Shown one piece after another: positions 23,576 to 36,131 of a DNA stretch of 64,000 nucleotides. The stretch spans positions 58,463,546 through 58,527,545 of the forward strand of contig CM071600.1 of NCBI GenBank assembly GCA_036435485.1, read 5' to 3'. This DNA comes from Saposhnikovia divaricata. Lineage: Eukaryota > Streptophyta > Magnoliopsida > Apiales > Apiaceae. Each line of letters begins with the position of its first letter. The first letter of the stretch is position 1. The position numbers and the translations under genes were made by a program. The notes under the pieces were generated by a model. That model had not been told where the DNA came from. It did no database searches and saw only the letters and a list, made by a program, of their open reading frames with translations.

Positions 23576-25069
23576 TAAAGGCCAATGTGTTGCCTCAATG
23601 GGAACCCAGTTTTAAAGGAATGGGGACTTTACGTGGCTGATCACCCGTATTGTCCGTAATCTGAAGAATAATAAAATCAATTTAAATGTTTCAAAAAGTT
23701 TTACGGAAAGTATGTTTTATTTGTGGAATAGTTTTAATGAGAGGAATGTTTTGGCAAGATATATCTGTTTTACGGTTTATTGGACATGAATGTTTTGATA
23801 AGATATACCTGTTTTACTATAAATGATTATCGGTTTAGAAATTGTGTATTTCTGAGTTAATTGTTGTCTATATGATTAAAAGTTGAAACCTCAGTAAAAT
23901 AATGAGATTAAGGATAGATAGAAGTTTTTCAGTTATTCCCTTCGCAAGTAACATTGTACGTGAAAGTGGAGTAAGAATGATTGGAAAAATTCTTGATATT
24001 CTTTCTCTCAAAGTTTTATCTGGGGCAGAGATGGTTAGTAGTAAATAAAAGAGTGTTATGTTAGTATTTTGAATGGTGAAAACTAATTCACGGTTATTAC
24101 GGTCACTGTGGCATGTGTTGCGCAGTGATAGTGAGAACCGAGAATGATTTGAGATCTTCTTATTTATTCAAACTCATGATTGTCAGGCCGGTTAGGCAGC
24201 TAAGTGTGCGAACGCTTAGTGACATGAATGAAATTTGAGTAAATGAGAATTTCTTGGAAATTTTGTTAAAGCGATAGTTAAAGTATTTAACAAGTATTAA
24301 AAGTATTGAATCTAGTTTTTCGAACTTTTGCAGTTATTAAATTCTGTTTCCGAGTTATAAATGTTTTAAATAATATTACTTCTGTTAAAGTTAAGAATCC
24401 AGATTTCAAGTATAGTATTGATTATAGATTGGTGAGCATTCATTCGCTCATATCTATTGTTCATTTTCCTTTTTAAGTTAATCCTTCTTGAATTGCAGTT
24501 ATTGCCTTTAATTATTCAGTGTTATTATTTTATAACTTGCTGAGCATTTCTTTCGCTCATCCTTGCTGTTTTTAAATCTAATATTTCAGTAAGCTAAGTA
24601 TTGGCGAGAAGTACCTGCGCAGTTCAGAAAGAGCAAGCAAGACGAGGTGAAGGAAGCTGACGTGGATCAGGGTATTTAGATTATTGTTTGATTTGTTGTA
24701 TGTAAATTATAGTTTTAGTAGTTATAGTATGTATTTGAGTAGTTGGCCTGGTATACTTCTATTCGAAGTTATACCAGTGATTTAAGTTTGTATAAGTTTT
24801 GTATATAAAGTTGTATTTAAATTGGTTTGGGTTTTCTTGTTTCTAGAACTGTAACCTAAGATCCTGAGTTGGGAGTTGGGGTCAAAGAGCTTTTGATTGC
24901 GTTTTAATTTTTATTTCAGTTTTATTTTGATTTTCAGATTTTTTAGTTTATTATTCAGCAGGTTTATGTTGTATTTACGAATACATCATGGCCAATTTTT
25001 GTTAGAATTATTGAGTTTGTTAGAGTGACGCCCAAATCTACTGACCCCGGATTTGGGGGCGTTACAGGT

Positions 25070-25081
25070 TGGTATCAGAGC
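25070..25081 (+). promoter_or_regulatory. LARD primer-binding site
   Basis: tggtatcagagc four bases after the LTR end; initiator tRNA-Met type. Confidence 0.92.
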
Positions 25082-26204
25082 GTAGGTTATAGTAAACTAG
25101 AAACGAGAGTGTGTAGGAGTGTGTATAGTTAAGTAAGGAACGTCAGAGTTCATATAGGACTCGTGTTGGACTATTGGATATAGTACCAGTTAATGAGTTA
25201 AGACGTGAGTGGTGGCAGGTAGTTGAGCGGAGTTGGGTAGAAACCCTTGAACCTGTAGGTAGTGGAACCTTCAGAGTCTAGATCGAATGACGAGTCAGCG
25301 AAGGAGTCGACAAAGAAGATGTACGTGGAGACCCTGGCAATACCTTTCTTCTTGAGAAATATTCCTTTGTTGAGTTATTTTGACAATTGTCTTTCCCCGA
25401 ATTTGGGATTCCAGTTATGACAGAGGTTGTTTTGATGCCTATTTCCTTTATTTCTAAAACCCTGTCAAGTGATATTTGAGTTTCTAATTTTCTTCATCAG
25501 TGAATGATTCGATTATTGATAAATCATTATCTCTTAGTATTCTGCAAGTCGTTTCTTTCTTGATTATTCTTTTCTTCTGAAGTAGTACCCATGGAATCCG
25601 TTTAGTTGTAATCCAGGGGTATGTCTGAGAATTTCTCATCAATTGATTGTTAATTCGATGTTCGAATCTTTTTGTGTTTCTTTACTCCAACTGAGGTGAA
25701 CAACCCTATTTATAGGGGACACAAGGACTGTTTGTCTGTGTGATAGCAGTCTGATGGGACGCCATCACTTGTGTGTTGTGAAGTACAAGAAGGTTAATTA
25801 CCTTTAGTCATGTCTTGAATAAGGCACGCAACAAGGTTCATTTGATCATGTTGATCACTCAGTAATCTCTCATTTCAAAGAATATTTGTTTGAAAACTCA
25901 TTGATTCCACAATTGTAGAAATCTTTGCTACGATGTGAAATCGTTCTTTTCAAATATCATAAATCATAATGCCTCGACTATTTTTGGACGTATGTCAATC
26001 GAGTTTAGAATGCCAGTAGCGCGTGGCGTATAGTACTGCGATTAGAGTTCTATATAGAGAGATCAGTAGGGATCCCAGTATAGTAAATAAGTATCCCGAG
26101 TTCAGATTAGTAGAGTTGCGGATGCAACCCGAGTTGGTAGAGTAAATCCCAGTAACCCTTCATTACCTGATTCCGAGGACGGAATCCTTTTAAGGTGGGT
26201 AGAA
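25082..26204 (+). other. LARD internal region, non-coding
   Basis: About 1.1 kb with no reading frame of note. It ends in a purine-rich run (aaggtgggtagaa) directly before the 3' LTR, the expected polypurine tract. RNA packaging signals are presumably here, but none can be recognised by eye. Confidence 0.8.
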
Positions 26205-27123
26205 TGTAAGATCCCAGATTATTTTAGGATTTATTATTATTATTTTATTATGTTAATTAGTATTTAAAGTATGGAATTGGATTTGAGAATATCGTTGTGG
26301 AGTTCAACGATATTTAGTGCCGAGTTTATATGAGTATATATTGTGTTATGTGTGCCCCAGTATTTTTAGTTGTATTTTTTTTTTTTTTTTTTAGTGATTT
26401 AAAAATATTTAAAACAAGTATTATTGATCTTCAAAAATCTTTATTTATTTATCGGAGTTGGATTAAATCATGAAATCTTTTGTAAAATTATCTTTATATA
26501 TTTATTGAGTTTTTAAAAGTGTTGGGTGGATTAATTTGGGTGTTTTAGTATTTTATAATGATTTTAAGAGTTTTATTGTATTTAAAGGATCAAAACTTTG
26601 AAAATTCATATTTAATTCATTTTTGATCCGAAAAATATTTCGAAAATATGTACGTGCTTGTAATTTTGTATTCTTTATTTTAAAAATGAAAAGTGTAATT
26701 TTCCGGAAGTTTTATTTAATTGTGATTTTTTTTAGTCGTTTATTAGTTATAATTGGGGCCGGAATGAATTATTAGAGGTAGTATTAGTAGATTGGGCCTA
26801 AGCCCATTAGAAAAGAAGACAGGGGAGGGTTCTAGAGAAAACGGGGGAGAGAAGAAAAGAAAGGGAGATTGGGAGGAAGGAGAGAAGAGAAATTGGGGGA
26901 GAGGGAGATACATACATATACATATATATAATAGTGTGTGTGTGGGTGTGTAAATCGTGAGTAGTGTGTGTGCTGATGAGTGGGAAGCAGCGGGGAGGAG
27001 GTCGACGACGGAGGAGCAGGCCGGCGGCGTGTTTCGGCGACGGCTGGTAGCGGTGACGAGCTTCGGCGGCTGCCAGCAGTGTGACAAGCGCGTAGCAGGC
27101 GCGCGACAGTAGGGAGAAGGGAA

Positions 27124-27192
<69 letters not shown>

Positions 27193-30100
27193 GAATTGGT
27201 TCTCGAAATTTGGGGAAAATTGGAAATTCGGAGAGGTATAATTTTGTATCTTAATTATTTAATTTTCGTATTTAATTAGTTTCAAATAATGGTAATTAAT
27301 TGTGATTTAATTATGAAGATTATTGTGATTAGTAGTTTAAATTACGATATTATTGTATTAATTTTCGTAGTAATTTCGGAAATTGATAATTAATATGGTT
27401 ATAATTTTGGAATTTAAATTCGGAAAGTTCATTGTATATATAGTTGTTAATTATGATTTTGGGGATTTTAGTGATGAAATTGAAAATGAGTTAAATGGTT
27501 ACGTGTACATGGTTGTTTTAAGAATGGTAATTTAGTAATGTGTAATTCGAATTACTTGTATTATTTGTAGAGAATATGATTTAAATGAATTACTATGTAT
27601 TTAATTTTCGTAATTAATTCGAGGAGCTCGTAATTGTGAACTATAGTTGTTAGTTGTTAAGTTATGGATACGTGGTTAATGATTTTGTGTTTATAAATTG
27701 AATTTGCTTTATTAAATGGAATTTCAGAGTTTATTGAGATTTATTTGGTAAGTTAAGTGGATATTAATTTTAGGTATGTATATGGCTTTAAATCTCTATT
27801 GTAAAGTGATTTTTCGAATGACTATAGTAATTAAAGTTGGTTATATGTGGAGTTTTGCTAATATTTGAATTTATGAGTATACTTGAGATATACATGAGTT
27901 ATGATTTTGAATTTATTATGTTTTAACGATTGTTAAGTATTAATTGTCGGATAATATATTGGATAATACTGAGGAATAAATGAAGTTGTATGCGTGATAG
28001 TCGGATTATGTGTAATAGAGATATATGTATCGATTAAGTGTAGTATTATTGACTTGTGAATAATTTATGAACGAGTGATCGAGTAAAGAACAAAGTACAG
28101 TAAGTGGTGAATCGACGCACTGGAAACGAGGCAAGTGTACTAACCCTCGCTTATCGTTCAAGCGAGATAAATATGTTTCTATTCAGTATAAGTATCCCTT
28201 CAAATTCTTATTGCTTTTGTCATTTTCTTTCAAATTATTGTTAAGGAAATGTTTTATTCAAGTATTCTGCTTATATAGTATCTCAAAGTTTTATTGCTGG
28301 TATTATCCTTTCTTAAGTATTGACGGTAATATTCTGTTAAAGTTTTTGCTAGTATTGCTTCCTAAAATGGTTATTAATTAAAGATGTTTTTAAAATTTCC
28401 TTATACTGGGCTGGTCTTTTGCCAGTGAGTATAAAGGACTGAAAAGGTTTAATGTTTTAAATTATTAATAAGATGGTTTATAAGTTGGATAAGCGTAAGA
28501 GGCTAGGGTGGTCCTAGTCCAGCACTTTTATTAAGCGTAAGAGGCTAGGGTGGTCCTAGTCCAGCACTTTTATTTAGCGTAAGAGGCTAGGGTGGTCCTA
28601 GTCCAGCATTAAAGGCCAATGTGTTGCCTCAATGGGAACCCAGTTTTAAAGGAATGGGGACTTTACGTGGCTGATCACCCGTATTGTCCGTAATCTGAAG
28701 AATAATAAAATCAATTTAAATGTTTCAAAAAGTTTTACGGAAAGTATGTTTTATTTGTGGAATAGTTTTAATGAGAGGAATGTTTTGGCAAGATATATCT
28801 GTTTTACGGTTTATTGGACATGAATGTTTTGATAAGATATACCTGTTTTACTATAAATGATTATCGGTTTAGAAATTGTGTATTTCTGAGTTAATTGTTG
28901 TCTATATGATTAAAAGTTGAAACCTCAGTAAAATAATGAGATTAAGGATAGATAGAAGTTTTTCAGTTATTCCCTTCGCAAGTAACATTGTACGTGAAAG
29001 TGGAGTAAGAATGATTGGAAAAATTCTTGATATTCTTTCTCTCAAAGTTTTATCTGGGGCAGAGATGGTTAGTAGTAAATAAAAGAGTGTTATGTTAGTA
29101 TTTTGAATGGTGAAAACTAATTCACGGTTATTACGGTCACTGTGGCATGTGTTGCGCAGTGATAGTGAGAACCGAGAATGATTTGAGATCTTCTTATTTA
29201 TTCAAACTCATGATTGTCAGGCCGGTTAGGCAGCTAAGTGTGCGAACGCTTAGTGACATGAATGAAATTTGAGTAAATGAGAATTTCTTGGAAATTTTGT
29301 TAAAGCGATAGTTAAAGTATTTAACAAGTATTAAAAGTATTGAATCTAGTTTTTCGAACTTTTGCAGTTATTAAATTCTGTTTCCGAGTTATAAATGTTT
29401 TAAATAATATTACTTCTGTTAAAGTTAAGAATCCAGATTTCAAGTATAGTATTGATTATAGATTGGTGAGCATTCATTCGCTCATATCTATTGTTCATTT
29501 TCCTTTTTAAGTTAATCCTTCTTGAATTGCAGTTATTGCCTTTAATTATTCAGTGTTATTATTTTATAACTTGCTGAGCATTTCTTTCGCTCATCCTTGC
29601 TGTTTTTAAATCTAATATTTCAGTAAGCTAAGTATTGGCGAGAAGTACCTGCGCAGTTCAGAAAGAGCAAGCAAGACGAGGTGAAGGAAGCTGACGTGGA
29701 TCAGGGTATTTAGATTATTGTTTGATTTGTTGTATGTAAATTATAGTTTTAGTAGTTATAGTATGTATTTGAGTAGTTGGCCTGGTATACTTCTATTCGA
29801 AGTTATACCAGTGATTTAAGTTTGTATAAGTTTTGTATATAAAGTTGTATTTAAATTGGTTTGGGTTTTCTTGTTTCTAGAACTGTAACCTAAGATCCTG
29901 AGTTGGGAGTTGGGGTCAAAGAGCTTTTGATTGCGTTTTAATTTTTATTTCAGTTTTATTTTGATTTTCAGATTTTTTAGTTTATTATTCAGCAGGTTTA
30001 TGTTGTATTTACGAATACATCATGGCCAATTTTTGTTAGAATTATTGAGTTTGTTAGAGTGACGCCCAAATCTACTGACCCCGGATTTGGGGGCGTTACA
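26205..30100 (+). repeat. LARD 3' LTR
   Basis: 3896 bases, collinear with the 5' LTR at a constant offset on either side of the GA tract. Confidence 0.96.
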
Positions 30101-30105
30101 TGGAA

Positions 30106-31640
30106 CATGACAGAATGTACAAGAAGATGTTTATACTAACACTGCTCGAGAAACACAGGTTGTTTGTAGGTCTAGTAGGATTCACCATGAGATCGAGAGA
30201 TATTGAGGATTTTTCTTAACTCAAGATGGTGATGTGCATATGTATGATGATGAGCCTCTCACCTACCAAGACGCTATGAACAATCCAGATTCTAAGAGAT
30301 GGCTGGAGGCCAAGAAATCTGAGATGGATTCCATGTATTAAAACCAAGTATGGACTTTGGTTGAACCACCTATGAGGTAAAACCCATAAAGTGCAAGTGG
30401 GTTTTCAAGAAGAAATTTGACATGGATGGTAATTTATATACCTACAAAGCAAGACTAGTGGTAAAAGGTTTCAAACAAATTCATGGTATTGACTATGATG
30501 AAACTTTCTCACCCGTGGCTATGGTCAAATCTATCAGGATTTTGCTTGCGATAGCAACTTATTATGACTATGAAATCTGGCAAATGGATGTCAAGACCGC
30601 TTTTTTGAATGGGAGCATATAAGAGGATATGTACATGACACAACCTGAGGGTTTTGTTGATCCAAGGTTTGCCAGAATGGTCTGTAAGTTGCTATGATCC
30701 ATTTATGGATTGAAGCAGGCCTCGAGGAGATGGAACATTCGTTTTGATGAAACAGTCAAGGAGTTTGGCTTCATACAAAATAAAGATGAGTTGTGTGTTT
30801 ACAAGAAGGTTAGTGGGAGCCATATGGCATTCCTAGTATTATATGTAAATGACATATTACTAATTGGGAATGACATTCCTTCTCTACAGGCTGTGAAGAC
30901 TTGGTTGGGAAAAAATTTCTCGATGAAAGACTTAGGCGATGCTACCTATATCTTAGGGATCAGGATCTATAGAGATAGATCTAAAAGATTAATCGGCTTA
31001 AGTCAGAGTACATACATTGAAAAGTATTGCATCATTTTGGGATGCAAGAGGCAAAGAGGGGCTATGTCCCAATGTCTCATGGGATATCGATCACAAAGGA
31101 AAACTATCCTAAATCATCAGATGATAAGGACCGTATGAGTAAAGTACCATATGCTTCGACCATTGGTTCTATAATGTATGCAATGATATGTACTCATCCT
31201 GATGTCTCGTATGCTTTTAAGCATGACGAGCAGATACCAGTCTAATCCAGGTGAAGGTCACAGGACAGCTATCAAGAATATTCTTAAGTACCTGAAGAGG
31301 ACTAAAGACTCATTCTTGGTATATGGAGGAGATGGGAAGCTGGATATAAGAGGTTACACTGATGCTGGTTTCCAAACAGACAAGACGGTTCTGTGTCTTA
31401 GTCTAGTTTTTATTTTGTCTAAAGAGAGGTGCTGTAAGCTGGAATAGTTCACAGCAAGTATTGATTCTACAATGGAGGTTGAGTACATCGATGCTTGCGA
31501 AGCAGCCAAGGAGACTGTTTGGGCATGTACTCAGGTGATACCACCTTATTCATAAGATTAATGATCAAGGAAATATACATATATGTAAAGTGCATAATAA
31601 TATTGCAGACCCATTGACTAAGGCTTTGTTGCAGCAGAAG
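30106..31640 (+). pseudogene. Copia integrase tail, reverse transcriptase and RNase H relic
   Basis: This continues the Copia polyprotein after the LARD. Integrase-RT linker words (PLTYQDAMNNPDSKRWLEA) lie at about 30255-30310. RT spans about 30390-31130, with KARLVVKGF, WQMDVKTAFLNG and a catalytic box LYVNDILLIGND in which the first catalytic Asp of YVDD is Asn. RNase H words (GYTDAGFQTDK, EAAKETVWA) and the tail ADPLTKAL end near 31625. Stops occur near 30620, 30697, 31136 and 31445, with frame changes. Confidence 0.88.
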
Positions 31641-31697
31641 CACGAAAGTCACACTAGTTCCATATGTATTGGATACATGGGATATTGGCTCCAGTGC

Positions 31698-31708
31698 AAG
31701 TGGGAGAT
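31698..31708 (+). promoter_or_regulatory. Copia polypurine tract
   Basis: aagtgggagat directly before the 3' LTR, the plus-strand priming site typical of plant Copia elements. Confidence 0.8.
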
Positions 31709-33246
31709 TGTTAGTATTTGTGCCCTAGAGACAATACTTTAATGTTTTAGGGAAAACATTTTATTAATAGGAATTATGTTTTGTTGATTATTATTAATTT
31801 ATTTATTATGTCTTTATTTACTGCGTTATAAATGATATCATAATAAAAGTCCTTGGAATTATGATACGCACTATATATCTTTAAGTATGTGACTTGAAAA
31901 TGAGATTGTATGAGTAGTATCTTTATTCCTAAATATCCCTAGTCGAGTATTATTATTAAAGGACAATAGTAATGCATAGAGACTAGTATGTTTGTTGACT
32001 GATGACCAAATCTCATTGGTCATAGGTATGGTAATACTAAAGTCAAAGCATAGGTGCATGTAAGATTACATGGCACTGGATTGACCCGCCGTGAGATTCT
32101 ACATGTTATAAGTGTCATAAGTAATTCTCACAGTGATAATGGTGGAATGATCCTTAGACCTGAAATCATTATATTTCTATACGAGAATTAATATACTTTG
32201 ATTACATTAAAAGTTATCTTTGACCAGGTGATGATAAAAGTGGACATTGGGTATATTATAAATCGTATGAGAAATATGAATGATCTAGATGGGATTTAAC
32301 CCTCCTAGTTATAGGAGTGATATTATTGGCCTCTTGTTTGAGTGAGAATATGAAATGCACGGTCGTGCTCAAATGTTGATTTGATTTAATAGTCTACTTA
32401 TCGATCAAGAAAATTAAGATTAAATTATGAAGAGGATGACACATTACATGCCTCTAGTTTAATCTATAATATCAAGGTTAAAGGGCTTATATTACATGGA
32501 ACATTATTCATGAAAGGCTTAATCGAATCACCGATTTATTATTATTACTTGGGTAACAATGATGTATTACTAGATGCCGCTCATTGTTTATAATTTTATA
32601 TTGAAAATTAAAATTATTGCCAACGTAATAATAAACTATGGGGTCACACACAAGAATGCTTGAAGGAGATTTGATTTAAATTATGAATTTAAATTAAATA
32701 GTAATTCATATTTATTTATGATATTAATTAAGTTAGACTTAATTAATTAAATAAATTTAAATTTACTAATTATTAGAATTTGAATTATATTAGAATATTG
32801 ATTAAGTGTGACTTAATTAATTATTTAATTAAGAATTCAAATTTTAATAAAATCCCAATATGATTGGGCCACAGAAAACAGATTTGTCTCTCTATATAAA
32901 CATCTTAAAGTCTCAAATTAGATAGGAAGTTTTTTAAAGAAAAACCCTAGCCGTTTGAGAGCAAAGATGGAGATGGAGAGAAACCAGTTTTCAGATGCTA
33001 GTACATCGCTCCTTCGAAGATCAAGCGTTCGTGTGGATACCGGTAGAGCGTAGATCGCGTGAGCGGGATGCGTGGTGATTTAAGTAGCTAGGATCTCTAA
33101 TTTTCATCCGTTCGTAAAGCTTCTTTAAGGTAATCATCTAACACTGAATTAAATCTTTTATTTTTACATGGATCTTGCTATAGGGTTTCAATTTTTTATT
33201 CTTTTTGCTTTTAATTCCGCTGCGTTTATGTGCTCAAAACCCTTCA
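31709..33246 (+). repeat. Copia 3' LTR
   Basis: 1538 bases. It keeps the about 115-base segment (about 32954-33072) missing from the 5' LTR, including gtggataccggtagagcg. A TATA-like tctatataaa lies at 32891-32900. Confidence 0.92.
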
Positions 33247-33251
33247 CTAGC

Positions 33252-34858
33252 CACCCCATTTCAACAAAAGTGGCTCTTGAAGTTAGTTGGCTTTGATTTT
33301 GTAGTATAATTCAAGAAGGGGTCTGAAAACCAAGGTAGATGATGCTCTTTCAAGAGTTCCACAGGCTCAATTACTTACTATGGATGTTTCTTCTCTGCAT
33401 ACAGACCTAATGTCTAAATTGCAAGATCACTGGCAGAAAGATGCCCAATTGAAATAGTTGATTGAAGAAATTCAGTTGGATGCAGACTCTCACTACAAAT
33501 GGCAGAAGGGGCAACTTGCAAGAAAATGCAAGCTGGTGATAGGAGATAGTCAGGAGTTAAAGACCACCATAATGACTTGGATGCATGAATCACCCCAAGG
33601 TGGTCACTCGGGCCTTGAGGCAACTGTTAAGAGAATTCAAACTTTATTTTACTGGCCCAGACTCAAAAATACAATCGCTGATTTCATCAAAAGCTGTCTA
33701 ACTTGTCAAAAATGTAAAGCTGATCTACAAGCCTACCCTGGGTTGATTCAACCACTCCCCATTCTGGAGTCAATTTAGGAAGAGGTGACAATGGACTTCA
33801 TAGAAGGCCGGCCAAAATCTCATGGAAAAGAAGTTATCATGGTAGTTATTGATAAGCTGAGTAAATATTCCCACTTCATGGCATTATCTCACCCTTTCTT
33901 TGCAATTAAGGTAGCTCAAATCTATATGGATCAGGTTTACAAGCTACATGGATCTCCAAAGGCGATTGTGTCAGATCGAGATAAAAATTTTATCAGTTCT
34001 TTTTAGTCAGAATTCATGAAGATTCAAGGTGTGCAGCTGAAACTATTAACTGCTTATCTCCCCCAGACTGGTGGACAATTTGAGGTACTAAACAGGTGTT
34101 TGGAAGGTTATCTGAGATGTATATGTCATGCTACTCCTCTAGACTAGGCCAACTGGTTACCTTTAGCTGAGTTTTGGTACAATACCAACTTTCATACAGC
34201 TGCTCAGAAAACACCATTTGAGATTATGTACGGCACGCCTCCTCCCATACATCGACCATACCTGTTGGGATCAAGCAAAGTGGAAGCTCTGGATAGAAGC
34301 CTGCAACAGAGGGATCAGACAATCGCTTTACTAAAGCACAATTTGTGTAAAGCTCAAAATAGGATGAGGCAGATGACCAATAGGAAAAGATCTGAGAGAG
34401 TTTTTGAGCTTGGTGACTGGGTCTATTTGAAGTTACAGCCCCATAGAAAGGCATCTTTGGCTAACAGACAGTACCCTAAGCTGGCCACTAGATATTATGG
34501 CCCCTACAAGGTTATCAAGAAGGTTGGAATGGTGGCTTACACACTGCAGCTACCAGCGACTTCGAAAATACATGCTACTTTTCATGTATCTCTATTAAAG
34601 AAACATCAGGGCCCTGCTCCCACAACAATAGATGACACTCTTCCCCAAACTTATTATACCAACAGTGTGGCTGCAAAGATCCCTCAGAAAGTCCCGGATA
34701 TTCGAAGTATTAAAAGGAGAAATGCGGCTAAGGTGCAGTGGCTGGTACATTGGCTACAACACCCCAGTGAAGAAGCAACATGGGAGAATGCTAATGAGAT
34801 CATGCAGAAATTTCCAGAATTTGATCCTTGGGTTCAAGGATCACATGATGGGGGGCGT
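33252..34858 (+). pseudogene. Gypsy RNase H tail, integrase and chromodomain (continuation)
   Basis: The frame resumes the RNase H end (about 33252-33345), then integrase: the zinc-binding part with CLTCQKCK (33700), the core with Asp in MDFIEG (33793), Asp in VSDRDKNF (33970) and a Glu in the GGQFEVLNRCLE region (34070-34100). The longest open frame (34226-35065) covers the C-terminal integrase region (GDWVYLKLQPHR, then YYGPYKVIKK) and ends in a chromodomain (VQWLVHWLQHPSEEATWEN, about 34733-34794). Stops at about 33455, 33776, 34005 and 34146 break it. Chromodomains in this group guide insertion toward heterochromatin; here one reached a gene exon. Confidence 0.9.
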
Positions 34859-34860
34859 AT

Positions 34861-35318
34861 TGATGCAATCAACCTGGAAATGCCACATAAAACAGTAGGG
34901 ACAGTGAAGACAGCCTATGAAATGGGGCCAAAATATGGTGAAGTGGAGCCAAGGAATGATGAGCGGGCCAATAACAAGAAGAAGCACCTGGAGGGAGAAT
35001 TTGTTACACAGGAGGGACCACTCACAGTACCAGAACCAATATATGGAGGCCACGTTTATATTTAATTTACATTTACATTTCCAATCATAATTTCATTTAC
35101 ATTTGTAAGGAGTAATATAAACCTTGGAGTAGGGAGTAAGAAATGTTATGTTGGATGAACTAATTTCTCTTTCTTCTCATTGTCATTGTCATTGTTCTAA
35201 TATTGAGTTAATATCTTTAAAGCTGCTCTTCAATTCTTGCTGGCTTCCTGGAGTTGACCTGTTTGTTTATTATCGTATTTGTTGCTATTTGTTTATATAT
35301 ATTATCGAGACTTCATCA
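34861..35318 (+). repeat. Gypsy 3' LTR
   Basis: 458 bases, preceded by the polypurine stretch gatggggggcgtat. It matches 5243-5696. Confidence 0.95.
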
Positions 35319-35319
35319 G

Positions 35320-35325
<6 letters not shown>
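35319..35325 (-). pseudogene. RPT1: RPT1 start codon and codon 2, stranded beyond the nest
   Basis: On the minus strand this reads ATG GCA C, followed by the 30-kb insertion. The other end of the same exon is at 5242-5149. The 5-bp gtgcc at 35319-35323 is the target duplication. Confidence 0.82.

Positions 35326-35402
<77 letters not shown>
35326..35402 (-). repeat. (GA)n tract, presumed RPT1 5' UTR
   Basis: About 77 bases of CT on the plus strand, read as GA directly before the RPT1 start codon, followed by a (TG)n stretch at 35403-35412. GA-rich leaders are common in plant housekeeping genes. Reading frames of Arg-Glu or Ser-Leu repeats across it are artefacts. Confidence 0.85.
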
Positions 35403-35413
<11 letters not shown>

Positions 35414-35605
35414 CACTTCGTCTCTCTCGTCTATCCCGTCTCTCACATCTCCAATATCTACTGTTATGTATATATAATAAGACGTATCTTGCAAAACAAA
35501 CCATAATAAAATCAAGCAGAATTACTAATGTTTTGTATACAAACATCATGTGCAATGCACCTGACATCTAAACTCCCTTTTTATCAATTTCTTTTTTTGA
35601 GAATA
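35403..35605 (-). promoter_or_regulatory. Presumed RPT1 upstream region
   Basis: By position this is the distal 5' UTR and promoter of the minus-strand RPT1 gene. It is about 200 bases long before the Harbinger-like end at 35606, so much of the original promoter may lie beyond or be lost. No certain TATA box was identified. Confidence 0.4.
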
Positions 35606-35935
35606 AGAGCATCTCCATTGTTCCTCACCTGTTAGCAATAATGTCCACCTGGCACTTGAAAAATACAAGTTATAGAGATCTTTTAAAAACCAGAGCACTT
35701 CAAGGGCAGATAACTATTAGGCATAATAATAGATACCAGAAACATATCCTCTACGTCATCTCCCGCTTATTTCTTTTTTGCTGATCCATTCTTCCCACCA
35801 TTTTTTCTTTATGGTGCAGAGGTATAGTTTCATCATTTTATTGTTTAATTTCATCATAATTTGCTCTTCATTTCATTTAACTTTATCTCTATTTCTTGTT
35901 TCAAAATCTTGTGTCCTTATTTTATATATATATAT

Positions 35936-36131
35936 GGGTTTCCTGTGCCTGAGGGTGACCTCAGGGTTCTACCTGAGGTTAAAACAATTTCAATACAAAT
36001 TTAATAATATCTATGTAAATTACTGAATTTTTTTTAAAATTTACAAAAATGCCGCTGCGGGGCCCCTTACTTTATAGGTGTATATATGTTATAACCTTAG
36101 GAGAGATCCCTGAGGTTGTCCTCAGGCCCAG

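Larger units (their letters stand above)
21161..25066 (+). repeat. LARD 5' LTR
   Basis: 3906 bases. It differs in length from the 3' LTR by 10 bases, all in the GA tract at about 22083-22160. One substitution was noticed (21832-21834, aat against aaa). A reading frame of 114 codons on the minus strand (21699-22043) is identical in both LTRs, Pro/Ser-rich and without a known family; I do not treat it as a gene. Confidence 0.96.
21161..30100 (+). mobile_element. LARD: non-autonomous Gypsy-type element with 3.9-kb LTRs
   Basis: Two LTRs (21161-25066 and 26205-30100) start tgtaagatcccagatt and end gggggcgttaca. Target duplications tggaa lie at 21156-21160 and 30101-30105. The internal part is only 1138 bases, with a tRNA-Met-type primer site and a polypurine stretch but no gag or pol. 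Long LTRs around a short non-coding interior fit a large retrotransposon derivative mobilised by a relative. Terminal words resemble the Del/Tekay chromovirus group. The LTRs show no length difference outside a (GA)n tract, so insertion was recent. It is the youngest clear layer of the nest. Confidence 0.95.
8679..33246 (+). mobile_element. Ty1/Copia retrotransposon nested in the Gypsy (host for further insertions)
   Basis: LTRs at 8679-10129 and 31709-33246 start tgttagtattygtgccctag and end in tca, with target duplication ctagc on both sides. Inside, in Copia order, are a primer-site relic (10131-10142), decayed gag (14712-15839), pre-integrase/integrase (20230-21160), more integrase, RT and RNase H (30106-31640), and a polypurine stretch (about 31698-31708). 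Removing the LARD, the 15840-20229 block, the 12749-14450 block and the 10379-11260 element leaves a Copia of normal size. It is inactive. Confidence 0.92.
5243..35318 (+). mobile_element. Ty3/Gypsy chromovirus-like retrotransposon (outermost of nest)
   Basis: The ends are near-identical LTRs (5243-5696 and 34861-35318) flanked by the 5-bp target duplication gtgcc (5238-5242 and 35319-35323). Without the nested Copia it is about 5.5 kb. Order: LTR, tRNA-Met-type primer site, gag, protease, reverse transcriptase, RNase H (interrupted), integrase, chromodomain, polypurine tract, LTR. Integrase after RT and a C-terminal chromodomain place it among chromoviruses; short LTRs and small size recall the Reina clade. 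Several stops and frameshifts make it inactive. It broke RPT1 exon 1. Confidence 0.95.

Noticed and set aside
33414..33623. Minus-strand frames over the Gypsy integrase (also 34224-34454 and 34841-35053)
   Set aside because: Antisense to well-recognised integrase and chromodomain coding sequence.
35285..35567. Ser-Leu and Arg-Glu repeat frames
   Set aside because: Products of the CT/GA tract in the RPT1 leader.
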